Of a stretch of 64,000 nt of DNA, positions 7,868 through 16,763 are shown piece after piece. The stretch is from Brevibacterium casei CIP 102111 (GTDB lineage Bacteria > Actinomycetota > Actinomycetes > Actinomycetales > Brevibacteriaceae). The DNA lies in the NCBI RefSeq assembly GCF_900169275.1, contig NZ_FXZC01000002.1:434001-498000 (forward strand), read 5' to 3'. Both the position numbers and the translations under genes were made by a program. Each line of letters opens with the position of its first letter. Position 1 is the first letter of the stretch. The notes beneath the pieces were generated by a model. The model saw only the letters and a list, made by a program, of their open reading frames with translations. It made no database searches and was not told where the DNA came from.

Positions 7868-9127
7868 ATGACCTCTACCCCCGACCTCGAGTCCGCACTC
7901 GAGGCAGCCTCGCGCGCCTACGAGGAGTTCGCCTCCCGCGGGCTCAGCCTCGACATCACCCGCGGCAAGCCCGGAAGCGAGCAGCTCGACCTCGCAGACG
8001 GCCTCCTCACCGCGGTCAGCGGCGACGACGTGCGCACACCGAGCGGGGTCGATGCGCGCAACTACGGGGGGATCGAGGGCATCGTCGAACTCCGGGAGCT
8101 CTTCTCTCCGCTGCTCAAGGTCCCCACCGAGCAGCTGCTCGCCGGCGGCAACGCCTCGCTCACCCTCATGGGCCAGGCGCTCACCTTCGCCCTCCTCCAC
8201 GGCACCGCCGTCTCCGGCGCCCCGTGGGGTGCGGGACCGCACAGGCTCATCTGCCCGGTCCCCGGCTACGACCGCCACTTCACGCTCGCCGAATCCCTCG
8301 GCTTCGAGCTCCTCTCCATCCCGATGGACGATGAGGGGCCCATCGTCGCCGAAGCTCAGCGCCTCGCCGAGGACGAGACCGTCAAAGGGATGTGGCTCGT
8401 GCCGATGTACTCCAACCCGACCGGCATCACGATCACCCCGGAGCGTGCCGCGCAGCTGGCGGCGATGCCGGCGGCCGCCCCCGACTTCACCCTGCTCTGG
8501 GACAACGCCTACGGTCTCCACCACCTCCGGGAGGACCATCCCGAGAACCTCGACATCCTCTCCCTCTGCGCCGAGGCGGGGCACCCGGAGCGCCCCTGGA
8601 TCTTCGCGTCGACATCGAAGATCACGCACGCCGGATCCGGGGTGTCGTTCTTCGGGGCCGGGCCGGAGACGATGAGGTGGTTCATCGCCAACCTCGGGAA
8701 GATCGCGATCGGTCCGGACAAGGTCAACCAGCTGCGCCACCTCCGCTTCTTCGGCGACGCCGAAGGAGTCGTCGACCACATGCGCAAGCACGCCGAGATC
8801 ATCGCCCCGAAGTTCGACGCCGTCCTCGACGCCCTCGAGACCGGTCTCGGCGGCACGGACCTGGCGACATGGACGAAGCCCGACGGCGGGTACTTCATCA
8901 CCCTGACCACCCTCGAGGGCACGGCGGAGCGGATCGTCAAGCTCGCCGCCGAGGCCGGGGTCAAGCTCACCCCCGCCGGTGCGACCCACCCGTACGGGAT
9001 CGACCCGGGCGGGAACGTCATCCGCATCGCCCCGACGATGCCGAGCCTGGGCGATGTCGAACTCGCCGCCGAGGGACTCGTCGCCTGCGTCAAGCTCGCG
9101 AGCTACGAGAAGCTCCTCGCCGGCTGA
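7868..9127 (+). CDS. Class Ic aspartate aminotransferase (AAT/MocR-like PLP enzyme)
   Basis: This 419-residue protein is a fold-type I PLP aminotransferase of the group Ic (PF12897, often called aspartate aminotransferase or MocR-like). The N-terminal LDITRGKPGSEQLDLAD, the central MYSNPTGITI, the WDNAYGLHHL region and the PLP-lysine segment SKITHAGSGVSFFG (near residue 250) are characteristic. It has no N-terminal GntR domain, so it is the enzyme, not a MocR regulator. AAGGAG precedes the ATG. A -10-like TAGGAT lies at 7812-7817. A perfect hairpin terminator follows. Aspartate-oxaloacetate transamination is the likely role from the family. Confidence 0.88.
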   Translation: MTSTPDLESALEAASRAYEEFASRGLSLDITRGKPGSEQLDLADGLLTAVSGDDVRTPSGVDARNYGGIEGIVELRELFSPLLKVPTEQLLAGGNASLTLMGQALTFALLHGTAVSGAPWGAGPHRLICPVPGYDRHFTLAESLGFELLSIPMDDEGPIVAEAQRLAEDETVKGMWLVPMYSNPTGITITPERAAQLAAMPAAAPDFTLLWDNAYGLHHLREDHPENLDILSLCAEAGHPERPWIFASTSKITHAGSGVSFFGAGPETMRWFIANLGKIAIGPDKVNQLRHLRFFGDAEGVVDHMRKHAEIIAPKFDAVLDALETGLGGTDLATWTKPDGGYFITLTTLEGTAERIVKLAAEAGVKLTPAGATHPYGIDPGGNVIRIAPTMPSLGDVELAAEGLVACVKLASYEKLLAG

Positions 9128-9142
9128 GCCGCGGTCCGACCA

Positions 9143-9181
9143 CGCGAAGGGGCACCCGGTCCGACCGGGTGCCCCTTCGCG
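9143..9181. terminator. Strong terminator after the aminotransferase
   Basis: A perfect 17-bp stem (9143-9159 with 9165-9181) closes a five-base loop. It separates the aminotransferase from the convergent dehydrogenase gene and can act in both directions. Confidence 0.85.
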
Positions 9182-9208
9182 TATTCCTCAGGCCTCAGGG
9201 GTCCCGGA

Positions 9209-10063
9209 TCAGTATTCGTAGAATCCGCGTCCCGACTTCACCCCGAGCAGTCCCGCATCGACCATCCGGGAGAGGAGGACGGGCGGCTTGGCCGCCGGAT
9301 CACCGGTCTCGGAGAAGATGCTCTCGGCGGCGAAGAGGCACGTGTCGAGGCCGACGAGGTCGGCCAAGGCGATCGGGCCCATCGGGTGGGCGCAGCCCTT
9401 GACCATGCCCGCGTCGATGTCCTCCTTCGTCGCGTAGCCGGACTCGAGCATCCTGATCGCCGAACACAGGTACGGAATGAGGAGGGCGTTGACGATGAAC
9501 CCGGGTCGGTCCGAGGCCTGGACCGGGGCCTTGCCGAGGACCTCGGAGACGAACGCGGTCGCCGTCTCCCTCACCTCCTCGGCGGTGAGCACGGAGGAGA
9601 CGATCTCGACGAGGGGCTGGACCGGTGCGGGATTGAAGAAGTGGATCCCGAGGACCCGTTCGGGCCGGGTCGTCGCCTGGGCGAAGCGGATGATCGGCAT
9701 CGACGAGGTGTTCGAGGCGAGGATCGCGTGCTCATCGGTGACGACGGCATCGAGACCGGCGAAGATCGAGCGCTTGACCTCCTCGTTCTCACTCGCCGCT
9801 TCGATGACGAGCTGGCGGTCGGCGAGGTCGGCGATGTCCGTGGTGAAGCGCAGCCGGGCCAGTGCCGCCTCCGAATCACCGGCGGTGAGCTTTCCGCGCT
9901 CGACGGCCTTGGCCAGGGACTTCTCGATCCGGGCGCGTCCGGCGTCGACGGCCGCGGTGTCGACCTCGGAGACGATGACGTCGCAGCCGGACTTCGCGAG
10001 CACCTCGGCGATGCCGGCTCCCATCAGTCCGCTGCCGACGACGGCGGTGCGTGCGATGACCAT
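9209..10063 (-). CDS. 3-hydroxybutyryl-CoA (3-hydroxyacyl-CoA) dehydrogenase
   Basis: The roughly 284-residue enzyme oxidises (S)-3-hydroxyacyl-CoA to 3-ketoacyl-CoA with NAD(P). The Rossmann motif VVGSGLMGAGIAEVLAKSG is at the N-terminus, followed by the signature IHFFNPAPVQPLVEIV (near residue 140) that carries the catalytic His. Length fits the short, single-function HbdA/FadB2 type. ATG 10063 has AAGGGAAG at good spacing and places the Rossmann fold at the N-terminus. An alternative ATG 10105 overlaps the def stop (ATGA) but has no clear ribosome site. It is last in pyc-def-hbd on the minus strand. Confidence 0.9.
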   Translation of the reverse strand: MVIARTAVVGSGLMGAGIAEVLAKSGCDVIVSEVDTAAVDAGRARIEKSLAKAVERGKLTAGDSEAALARLRFTTDIADLADRQLVIEAASENEEVKRSIFAGLDAVVTDEHAILASNTSSMPIIRFAQATTRPERVLGIHFFNPAPVQPLVEIVSSVLTAEEVRETATAFVSEVLGKAPVQASDRPGFIVNALLIPYLCSAIRMLESGYATKEDIDAGMVKGCAHPMGPIALADLVGLDTCLFAAESIFSETGDPAAKPPVLLSRMVDAGLLGVKSGRGFYEY

Positions 10064-10101
10064 AGGTGTCTTCCCTTCGTTGTCTGTGTCCGTCGGTGCG
10101 G

Positions 10102-10602
10102 TCATGAGGCGAGGAACCACGAGGCGGAGCGGATCGCCTTCATCGCCTCACGCCGCCTCTCCCCCGGCAGGGTCTGGATGTAGACCTGGCCGTCGAGATG
10201 AGCGACCTCGTGCTGGATCATCTGCGCGAACACCTCGGTGCCGGAGATCTCGACCGGGTTGTTCTGCGCATCGACGCCGCGGGCGCGGGCGAACTCCCAC
10301 CTCGGTGTCGGGAAGAAGAGCCCGGGCACGGACAGGCAGCCCTCCTCGATGTCGCGCAGCTCACCTCCGACCTCGACGATCTCCGGGTTGATGATGTATC
10401 CGGTGCGGCCGTCGACATCGTAGCCGAAGGCGCGCAGCCCGACTCCGATCTGCGGTGCCGCGACCGCCGCCCTGCCCTCGGGCAGCGAGGAGTCGACGAG
10501 GTCGGCGGCCAGTGCAGCCACGGAGTCGTCGAAGACCGTGACGGGGGCGCAGACGGTGCGCAGCACCGGATCGCCCCACAGGCGGATCTCGCGCTCAGCC
10601 AC
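10102..10602 (-). CDS. def: Peptide deformylase
   Basis: The 166-residue metalloenzyme removes the N-formyl group from nascent proteins. The three motifs are visible: GRAAVAAPQIG (motif 1, with Ala in place of the second Gly of the usual form), EGCLSV (motif 2, metal Cys) and HEVAHLDG (motif 3, HExxH metal His and catalytic Glu). The start is a GTG whose coding region overlaps the pyc stop by eight bases, so translation is probably coupled. A def gene next to map or fmt is more usual; here map is 43 kb away. Confidence 0.93.
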   Translation of the reverse strand: MAEREIRLWGDPVLRTVCAPVTVFDDSVAALAADLVDSSLPEGRAAVAAPQIGVGLRAFGYDVDGRTGYIINPEIVEVGGELRDIEEGCLSVPGLFFPTPRWEFARARGVDAQNNPVEISGTEVFAQMIQHEVAHLDGQVYIQTLPGERRREAMKAIRSASWFLAS

Positions 10603-13600
10603 CGATGACCGCCACGAGATCGCCGCCTTCGAGCTGGGAGACCGAGTCGATGGCGACCCGGGAGATCGAGCCCGAGGAGGGCGCGGTGATCGAGGCCTCC
10701 ATCTTCATCGCCTCGATCGTCGCGATGACGTCACCGGTCTCGACGGTGTCGCCGACGTCGACTTGGAGGGTGACGACCCCGGCGAAGGGGCTCGCCACAT
10801 GACCGGACTGGGTCGGGTCGGCCTTCTCCGCGGTCTTGACGTCGGTCTCGACGGAGCGGTCGCGGACCTCGAGGGGACGCAGCTGTCCGTTGAGGGTGAA
10901 CATCACCGAGCGCATGCCCCGTTCGTCGGTCTCCCCGATCGCGCGCAGGCCGATGAGGAGGTTCTTGCCCTTGGAGAGCTCGACCGTGTGCTCATCGCCG
11001 GAGGTGAGACCGTAGAGGTACTCAGAGGTCTCGACGACGGACAGGTCGCCGTAGCTCGCGCGCATCCGGTCGAACTCCTTCGTCGGTCCGGGGAAGAGCA
11101 GCTCGTTGAGCTTGGCCTGACGCTCCGGTCCCGGGGTCTCGAGAGCCGCCGCATCCGCCTCGGCGAGGTCCTCGACGACGGGCTTGTGGGTGCGGCCCTT
11201 GAGCGCCTTCGAACGGAACGGCTCCGGCCATCCGCCGGGAGGATCGCCGAGGTCGCCGGAGAGGAAGCCGATGACGGAGTCGGGGATGTCGAACTTCTCC
11301 GGGTGCGCGGCGAACTCCTCGGGGTCGACGCCGGCACCGACGAGGTGGAGGGCAAGGTCGCCGACGACCTTCGACGACGGGGTGACCTTGACGAGGTGGC
11401 CGAGGATGTCGTCGGCGGCCTCGTACATCCGCTCGATCTCCTCGAAGCGCTCCCCCAGGCCGAGAGCCACGGCCTGCTGGCGGAGGTTGGAAAGCTGCCC
11501 GCCGGGGATCTCATGGCGGTAGACGCGACCCGTCGGCCCCGGCAGACCGGACTCGAAGGGCGCGTAGACCTTGCGCACGGACTCCCAGTACGGTTCGAGG
11601 TCCTGGACCGCGGCCAGGCTGATGCCGGTGTCGCGCTCGGTGTGCTCGAACGCGGCGACGAGGGCGGAGAGGCTCGGCTGGCTCGTCGTCCCCGCCATGG
11701 CCGCCGAGGCCGCGTCAACGGCGTCGGCTCCGACATCCGCGGCGGCGAAGAGGGTCGCGAGCTGACCGCCGGCGGTGTCGTGGGTGTGGACGTGGACGGG
11801 CAGGTCGAAGTTCTCCCGCAGGGCGGTCACGAGCTTCGCAGCCGCGGCGGGACGGAGCAGTCCGGCCATGTCCTTGACGGCGAGCACATGAGCACCGGCG
11901 CCGACGATCTCCTCGGCCAGCCGGAGGTAGTAGTCGAGGGTGTAGAGCTCCTCCCGCGGATCGAGGATGTCCGAGGTGTAGCACAGGGCCACCTCGGCGA
12001 TCGTCGTGTCGGTGGCACGGACGGCTTCGATGGCCGGACGCATCTGCTCGATGTCATTGAGGGCGTCGAAGATGCGGAAGACGTCGATGCCGGTCCGCGC
12101 CGCCTCGTCGACGAAGGCATCGGTGACCTTCGTCGGGTACGGGGTGTAGCCGACCGTGTTGCGTCCGCGCAGGAGCATCTGCAGGGCGATGTTCGGGATC
12201 GCCTCCCGCAGCTGGGCCAGGCGCTCCCAGGGATCCTCGCCGAGGAAGCGCAGCGCGACATCGTAGGTCGCCCCGCCCCACGCCTCGATGCTCAGCAGCT
12301 CGGGCGTCATCCGGGCGACGTGCCCGGCCACGGCGAGGAGATCCCGGGTGCGCACCCGGGTGGCGAGCAGCGACTGGTGGGCGTCGCGGAAGGTCGTGTC
12401 GGTCACGGCCAGCGGCGTCTGCTGCCGCAGGGCACGGGCGAAGCCCTCGGGGCCGAGCTCGAGGAGACGATCACGGCTGCCGGCCGGCGGGGCCTGGGCG
12501 AGGTCGACCTCCGGCAGCTTCTCCGCGGGACGGAGATGGACCTTCGCTTCGCCGTGGGGGCGGTTGACGGTGACGTCGGCGAGGTAGTCGAGGACCTTCG
12601 AGCCGCGGTCGGCGCTCACCCGGGCGTCGAGAAGCTGCGGACGCTCCTCGATGAAGGATGTCGCGATGTCGCCCTGGATGAAGGCGTCGTCCTCGAGGAC
12701 GGCCTGGAGGAAGCCGATGTTCGATGACACGCCGCGGATGCGGAACTCAGCGAGCGCGCGCCGGGCCCGGGACACGGCCTGGGCGAAGGTGCGCCCGCGG
12801 CACGTGAGCTTGACGAGCATCGAATCGAAGTGCGCACTCACCGAGGCTCCGGCATGGACGGTGCCGCCGTCGAGGCGAACGCCCGCGCCGCCGGCAGAGC
12901 GGTAGGCGGTGATCGTGCCCGTGTCGGGCCGGAACGAGTTCGCGGGATCCTCGGTGGTGATGCGGCACTGCAGGGCCGCGCCCTTGATCCGTAGGTCCTC
13001 CTGGCGCAGGCCGAGATCCTCGAGGCTCTCCCCCGCGGCAATGCGCATCTGCGAGGCGACGAGGTCGACATCGGTGATCTCCTCGGTCACCGTGTGCTCG
13101 ACCTGGATGCGCGGGTTCATCTCGATGAAGACGTGCTTGCCTGCCCGAGGTCCTTCGGTCTCGAGGAGGAATTCGACGGTGCCGGCGTTCTGGTAGCCCA
13201 GCGCCCGGGCGAACTTGAGGGCATCGGAGTGGAGGGCGGCGGCGATCTCGGGGTCGAGGTTGGGTGCCGGGGCGATCTCGATGACCTTCTGGTGGCGCCG
13301 CTGCAGGGAGCAGTCGCGTTCGAAGAGGTGGATGGCGTTCGAGTCGTTGTCGGCGAGCACCTGCACCTCGATGTGGCGGGGACGCTGGACGGCCTGCTCG
13401 ATGAAGACCGTGGGATCGCCGAAGGCGCCTTCGGCTTCGCGCATCGCGGCCTTGAGCGCGTCCTCGAGCTGGGAGGCCTCCGAGACCCGGCGCATTCCGC
13501 GTCCGCCGCCGCCGGCGACGGCCTTGACGAAGAGCGGGTACTCCATCGACTCCGCGTCGGCGAGCAGCTGGGCGACGTCGGCGGAGGGACGGGTCGAGTC

Positions 13601-13996
13601 GAGCACGGGGATGCCGGCGCTGCGGGCCGCCGAGAGCGCCTGCACCTTGTTGCCGGCGAGTTCGAGGACATCGGCCTTGGGGCCGATGAACGTGATGCCG
13701 TTCTCAGCGCACGCGCGGGCGAGGTCGGGGTTCTCGGAGAGGAAGCCGTATCCCGGGTAGACGGCGTCGGCGCCGGACTCCTTGGCCACGCGGATGATCT
13801 CCTCGACGCTGAGGTAGGCGCGCACGGGGTGGCCCTCCTCGCCGATCATGTAGGCCTCGTCGGCCTTCATCCGATGCTCGGAGTTGCGGTCTTCGTAGGG
13901 GAACACAGCGACGGTGGAGGCACCGAGCTCGTAGGCCGCGCGGAACGCGCGCACCGCGATCTCTCCGCGATTGGCCACAAGGACTTTAGAGAACAT
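10595..13996 (-). CDS. pyc: Pyruvate carboxylase
   Basis: The 1133-residue protein carboxylates pyruvate to oxaloacetate with ATP and bicarbonate, replenishing the TCA cycle. The biotin carboxylase domain fills about residues 1-450 (N-terminal VLVANRGEIAVRAFRAA; ATP-grasp glycine loop GGGGRGMRRV). The carboxyltransferase barrel is at about 530-840 (TDTTFRDAHQSLLATR). The biotinyl domain is at the end, with the biotin lysine in EAMKMEASI. Length fits single-chain Pyc. A promoter-like pair TTCAGT and TAGAGT lies upstream on the minus strand, overlapped by a small inverted repeat. It heads the pyc-def-hbd unit. Confidence 0.97.
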   Translation of the reverse strand: MFSKVLVANRGEIAVRAFRAAYELGASTVAVFPYEDRNSEHRMKADEAYMIGEEGHPVRAYLSVEEIIRVAKESGADAVYPGYGFLSENPDLARACAENGITFIGPKADVLELAGNKVQALSAARSAGIPVLDSTRPSADVAQLLADAESMEYPLFVKAVAGGGGRGMRRVSEASQLEDALKAAMREAEGAFGDPTVFIEQAVQRPRHIEVQVLADNDSNAIHLFERDCSLQRRHQKVIEIAPAPNLDPEIAAALHSDALKFARALGYQNAGTVEFLLETEGPRAGKHVFIEMNPRIQVEHTVTEEITDVDLVASQMRIAAGESLEDLGLRQEDLRIKGAALQCRITTEDPANSFRPDTGTITAYRSAGGAGVRLDGGTVHAGASVSAHFDSMLVKLTCRGRTFAQAVSRARRALAEFRIRGVSSNIGFLQAVLEDDAFIQGDIATSFIEERPQLLDARVSADRGSKVLDYLADVTVNRPHGEAKVHLRPAEKLPEVDLAQAPPAGSRDRLLELGPEGFARALRQQTPLAVTDTTFRDAHQSLLATRVRTRDLLAVAGHVARMTPELLSIEAWGGATYDVALRFLGEDPWERLAQLREAIPNIALQMLLRGRNTVGYTPYPTKVTDAFVDEAARTGIDVFRIFDALNDIEQMRPAIEAVRATDTTIAEVALCYTSDILDPREELYTLDYYLRLAEEIVGAGAHVLAVKDMAGLLRPAAAAKLVTALRENFDLPVHVHTHDTAGGQLATLFAAADVGADAVDAASAAMAGTTSQPSLSALVAAFEHTERDTGISLAAVQDLEPYWESVRKVYAPFESGLPGPTGRVYRHEIPGGQLSNLRQQAVALGLGERFEEIERMYEAADDILGHLVKVTPSSKVVGDLALHLVGAGVDPEEFAAHPEKFDIPDSVIGFLSGDLGDPPGGWPEPFRSKALKGRTHKPVVEDLAEADAAALETPGPERQAKLNELLFPGPTKEFDRMRASYGDLSVVETSEYLYGLTSGDEHTVELSKGKNLLIGLRAIGETDERGMRSVMFTLNGQLRPLEVRDRSVETDVKTAEKADPTQSGHVASPFAGVVTLQVDVGDTVETGDVIATIEAMKMEASITAPSSGSISRVAIDSVSQLEGGDLVAVIGG

Positions 13997-14059
13997 CTGT
14001 GTTTCTCGCTTCTGTATCGATCGCCGCAGGGCGATGCGTCGACGGGCTGTCGAGAGACC

Positions 14060-14087
14060 ACTCTACTCAGTGACCTGTGCCACTGAA
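14060..14087 (-). promoter_or_regulatory. Candidate pyc promoter with overlapping inverted repeat
   Basis: On the minus strand, -35-like TTCAGT (14082-14087) and -10-like TAGAGT (14060-14065) are 16 bases apart. An inverted repeat TCAGTG-N8-CACTGA (14067-14086) overlaps the -35 and spacer, a position that fits a repressor operator. No regulator is identified. Confidence 0.4.
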
Positions 14088-14160
14088 TGCAGGGGGTCCT
14101 GGTTTCGCACGGCGCCCGGTCCTCGGCGTGGTCGGGCCTGCCGCGCAGGACCGGATACGT

Positions 14161-14166
14161 TACCGT
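14161..14166 (+). promoter_or_regulatory. -10 element of a probable leaderless parA-like transcript
   Basis: TACCGT is followed by six bases and the GTG start at 14173. This TAnnnT-N6-start spacing is seen at several genes in the window and is typical of leaderless actinobacterial mRNAs. Confidence 0.4.
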
Positions 14167-14172
14167 AGGAGG

Positions 14173-14991
14173 GTGCTTGTCCTCAGTATCAGCAGTCTCA
14201 AAGGCGGCGTCGGCAAGACGTCGGTGACCCTCGGTCTCGCTTCGGCGGCCTACAACCGCGGCATCCCGACGCTCGTCGTCGACATGGATCCGCAGGCCGA
14301 TTCGTCGACGGGCCTCGATGTGCCGACCTCGACGAAGGTCGACATCGCCGATGTCCTCGCGGCCCCGAAGTCGCAGAAGATCCTCTCCGAGGCGATCATC
14401 CCCTCCGGCTGGGTCGGCGAGACGAAGGGCCACCTCGACGTCATCTCCGGCTCGCCCCGGGCCGCCGAGTTCGACCGTCCCTCACTGTCCGAACGCTACC
14501 TGCGTCGGCTCGAGGACGCGCTCAGTCGGATCGCCAAGGGTTACCGGCTCATCCTCATCGACTGCCCGCCGAGCCTCAACGGGCTCACCCGGACCGCGTG
14601 GACGGCGAGCAGCCGCGTCGCCGTCGTCACCGAGCCCAGCCTCTTCTCCGTCGCCGCCGCCGATCGCGCCCTGCGCGCCGCCGACGAGCTGCGGCAGCGG
14701 GGCACCTCACAGATCCAGCCGCTCGGCCTCGTCGTCAACCGCGTCCGTGCAGGCTCGACCGAGCATGACTACCGGATCCAGGAGATGCGGGAGATGTTCG
14801 GTCCCCTCGTCCTCAATCCCCCGCTGGCCGAACGCGCAGTCATGCAGCAGGCCCAGGGATCCGCCCGACCCATCCACTCGTGGCCGGGCAAGCCCGCCGA
14901 GGAGGTCGCCTCCTCGTTCGATGCGCTGCTCGAGCGAGCCCTGCGCTCGGAGAACATCCGTGGGCGCAAGGCGGCGAAGCAGTCGTCGTGA
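14173..14991 (+). CDS. ParA/MinD family ATPase
   Basis: The roughly 272-residue protein has the deviant Walker A motif LKGGVGKTSV (near residue 9), Walker A-prime VDMDPQADSST and Walker B LILIDCPPSLN, as in ParA-type ATPases that position DNA or protein cargo. No parB or parS-like site is adjacent, so it is an orphan and probably not the chromosomal segregation ParA. The start is GTG 14173. The AGGAGG just before it is too close to be an ideal ribosome site, and the TACCGT-N6 arrangement suggests a leaderless message. It converges on ftsR across a perfect palindromic terminator. Confidence 0.85.
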   Translation: MLVLSISSLKGGVGKTSVTLGLASAAYNRGIPTLVVDMDPQADSSTGLDVPTSTKVDIADVLAAPKSQKILSEAIIPSGWVGETKGHLDVISGSPRAAEFDRPSLSERYLRRLEDALSRIAKGYRLILIDCPPSLNGLTRTAWTASSRVAVVTEPSLFSVAAADRALRAADELRQRGTSQIQPLGLVVNRVRAGSTEHDYRIQEMREMFGPLVLNPPLAERAVMQQAQGSARPIHSWPGKPAEEVASSFDALLERALRSENIRGRKAAKQSS

Positions 14992-15009
14992 GCCGGCGTT
15001 ACGCACGCT

Positions 15010-15038
15010 GGATCTGAGACAACCGGATCTGAGACAAC
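15010..15038. repeat. Tandem 15-bp repeat after the ParA-like gene
   Basis: Two copies of GGATCTGAGACAAC (15010-15023 and 15025-15038) lie in tandem between the stop codon and the terminator stem. Role unknown; it may have arisen by slippage. Confidence 0.8.
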
Positions 15039-15074
15039 AGTGAGGGCCCCATCCGATCGGATGGGGCCCTCACT
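15039..15074. terminator. Perfect palindromic bidirectional terminator (parA-like / ftsR)
   Basis: The 36 bases are a perfect palindrome with 18-base arms, with GAGGGCCC near the base of the stem. It lies between convergent genes. Confidence 0.85.
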
Positions 15075-15111
15075 CTGTGGGATTGTTCGGACGAAGAGGT
15101 CTGAGCCGACC

Positions 15112-15693
15112 TCAGCCGAGCTTCTGTGCGCGGCGCTGCGCGAGCTCGTCCATGGCGAAGAGCGTCGAGTCGTCTTCGGGGAGGCGTTCGCTCGGCAGTT
15201 CGGAGAGACTGCCCTCGACCTCGTTCCACACGCGGCCGACGGCGATGCCGAAGACGCCCTGCCCGCCCTGGAGGAGGTCGACGACCTCGTCGGGGGACGT
15301 GCATTCGAAGACGCTGGCACCATCGGACATCAGAGTGATCTGGGAGAGGTCCTCGACGCCGCGAGAGCGGAGGTGGTCGACGGCGGTGCGGATCGACTGC
15401 AGCCCGACGCCGGTGTCGAGAAGGCGCTTGACGATCTTGAGGACGAGGATGTCGCGGAAGCTGTAGAGGCGCTGGCTGCCCGAGCCGGTGGCGTTGCGGA
15501 TCGAGGGGGTGACGAGGTCGGTGCGCGCCCAGTAGTCGAGTCGACGGTAGGTGATGCCGACGACCTTGCACACGGTCGGACCGCGGTAGCCGGCCTCCTC
15601 ATCGAGGACGGGCAGGTCGTCGTCGAACAGGAGCCCCTGTGCCGCGGACGGCAAGGGCGTCGACTCGACGCTTTCGTGACTTGAGCGGTTCAC
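15112..15693 (-). CDS. ftsR: FtsR-like MerR family transcriptional regulator
   Basis: The 193-residue protein has a MerR-type helix-turn-helix at about residues 36-105 (CKVVGITYRRLDYWAR, then GSQRLYSFRDILVLKIVKR). Its C-terminal region is not the usual coiled-coil effector domain. It resembles Rv1828 of M. tuberculosis and FtsR (Cg1631) of Corynebacterium glutamicum, an activator of ftsZ. From that family I infer control of cell division genes. The usual neighbour GarA/OdhI is not seen here. AGGAGG-type sequence precedes the start. Confidence 0.8.
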   Translation of the reverse strand: MNRSSHESVESTPLPSAAQGLLFDDDLPVLDEEAGYRGPTVCKVVGITYRRLDYWARTDLVTPSIRNATGSGSQRLYSFRDILVLKIVKRLLDTGVGLQSIRTAVDHLRSRGVEDLSQITLMSDGASVFECTSPDEVVDLLQGGQGVFGIAVGRVWNEVEGSLSELPSERLPEDDSTLFAMDELAQRRAQKLG

Positions 15694-15903
15694 ACCGACT
15701 CCTCCTTATAGTCCCTGGGGGAAGTGAGGTCGCGTTGTCGGGCAGAGAATGAAGCCATTCTACCGCTCTTCGCAGCGAACCTACAGTGGGATTCAACAAC
15801 TCCAAACTATTGTGCCGGAGTCGGAGGGACAAACACCCCAAGGTAACGATTTGCGCGTGTCGCCGTTATGGGAGTATTCGAACACCGGGAGCCGCGCGTC
15901 GGC

Positions 15904-16647
15904 TCAGTTCGCCGGTTCGGGGGCAGGGCCCTCGTCGGCCTCCTCGGCGGGCTTCTTCGGCTTCGCGGAGGTGAGCAGCTTCGTCTTCACGGTCGAGGCG
16001 TAGGTGTCGACGTACTCCTGGCCGGACAGGCGCATGATCTCGTACATGATCTCGTCGGTGATCGACCGGAGGAGGAACCGGTCGACGGGCAGCCCCTCGT
16101 ACTTGGAGAAGTCCATGGGCGAACCGAAGACGACGCCGACGCGTCGGAACTTCGGGATGAGGCGGCCGGCCGGCTGGATCTTGTCGGTGCCGATGATCGC
16201 CACCGGGATGACCGGGGCCCCGGATTCGAGGACGAGGCGGGCGATGCCGGTGCGGCCGCGGTAGAGCTTGCCGTCGGGTGACCGGGTGCCCTCCGGATAG
16301 ATGCCGAGCGAATTGCCTTCGCGCAGGACCTTGAGTCCGGCCTCGAGCGAGGCCTGCGATCCGGAGCCGCCGCCGCGGTCCATCGGGAGCTGATTGTTGA
16401 GCTTGAAGAACCAGCGCGTCACCGCTCCTTTGATGCCGCGACCGGTGAAGTAGTCCTTCTTCGCGAGGTAGACGACGGGGCGGGGCGCAAGCAGGGGGAC
16501 GAAGATCGAGTCCATGAAGTGCATGTGGTTGCCGGCGATGATCGCCGGCCCGTCCTGCGGCAGGTTGTCCAGCCCCCGCACCCACGGACGGAAGAGGATC
16601 CGCAGGATGGGTCCGGCCAGGACCCGCTTGAGAAACCAGTAGAACAC
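15904..16647 (-). CDS. 1-acyl-sn-glycerol-3-phosphate acyltransferase family (PlsC-like)
   Basis: The roughly 247-residue membrane-associated enzyme has the glycerolipid acyltransferase motifs NHMHFMD (HX4D, near residue 43) and YPEGTRS (near 119). It probably acylates lysophosphatidic acid or a related lipid. The C-terminal tail is rich in Ala, Lys, Pro and Glu. GTG 16647 has GGAAGG six bases before it; GTG 16653 is too close to that site. About 210 bases separate it from the ftsR start downstream and hold only the ftsR promoter region. M. tuberculosis has a similar enzyme (Rv2182c) in the same broader region. Confidence 0.88.
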   Translation of the reverse strand: MFYWFLKRVLAGPILRILFRPWVRGLDNLPQDGPAIIAGNHMHFMDSIFVPLLAPRPVVYLAKKDYFTGRGIKGAVTRWFFKLNNQLPMDRGGGSGSQASLEAGLKVLREGNSLGIYPEGTRSPDGKLYRGRTGIARLVLESGAPVIPVAIIGTDKIQPAGRLIPKFRRVGVVFGSPMDFSKYEGLPVDRFLLRSITDEIMYEIMRLSGQEYVDTYASTVKTKLLTSAKPKKPAEEADEGPAPEPAN

Positions 16648-16763
16648 GTGCACCCTTCCATGTCACGACGCTTTGTCGTCCCCGGTCATCATATATCCAA
16701 CTTCCGACGGCGAGGACCGCCGCCGACGATGCCCGAATCCTGTGTTCGTGGGATGCTGGGAGC

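Noticed and set aside
10538..12727. Long plus-strand open frame across pyc
   Set aside because: It is antisense to a full-length pyruvate carboxylase with all domains, has no ribosome site and has the biased composition of GC-rich shadow frames.
15694..15903. Possible small gene between ftsR and the acyltransferase
   Set aside because: Short frames there have no ribosome site or conserved pattern. The 210 bases fit the ftsR promoter region.
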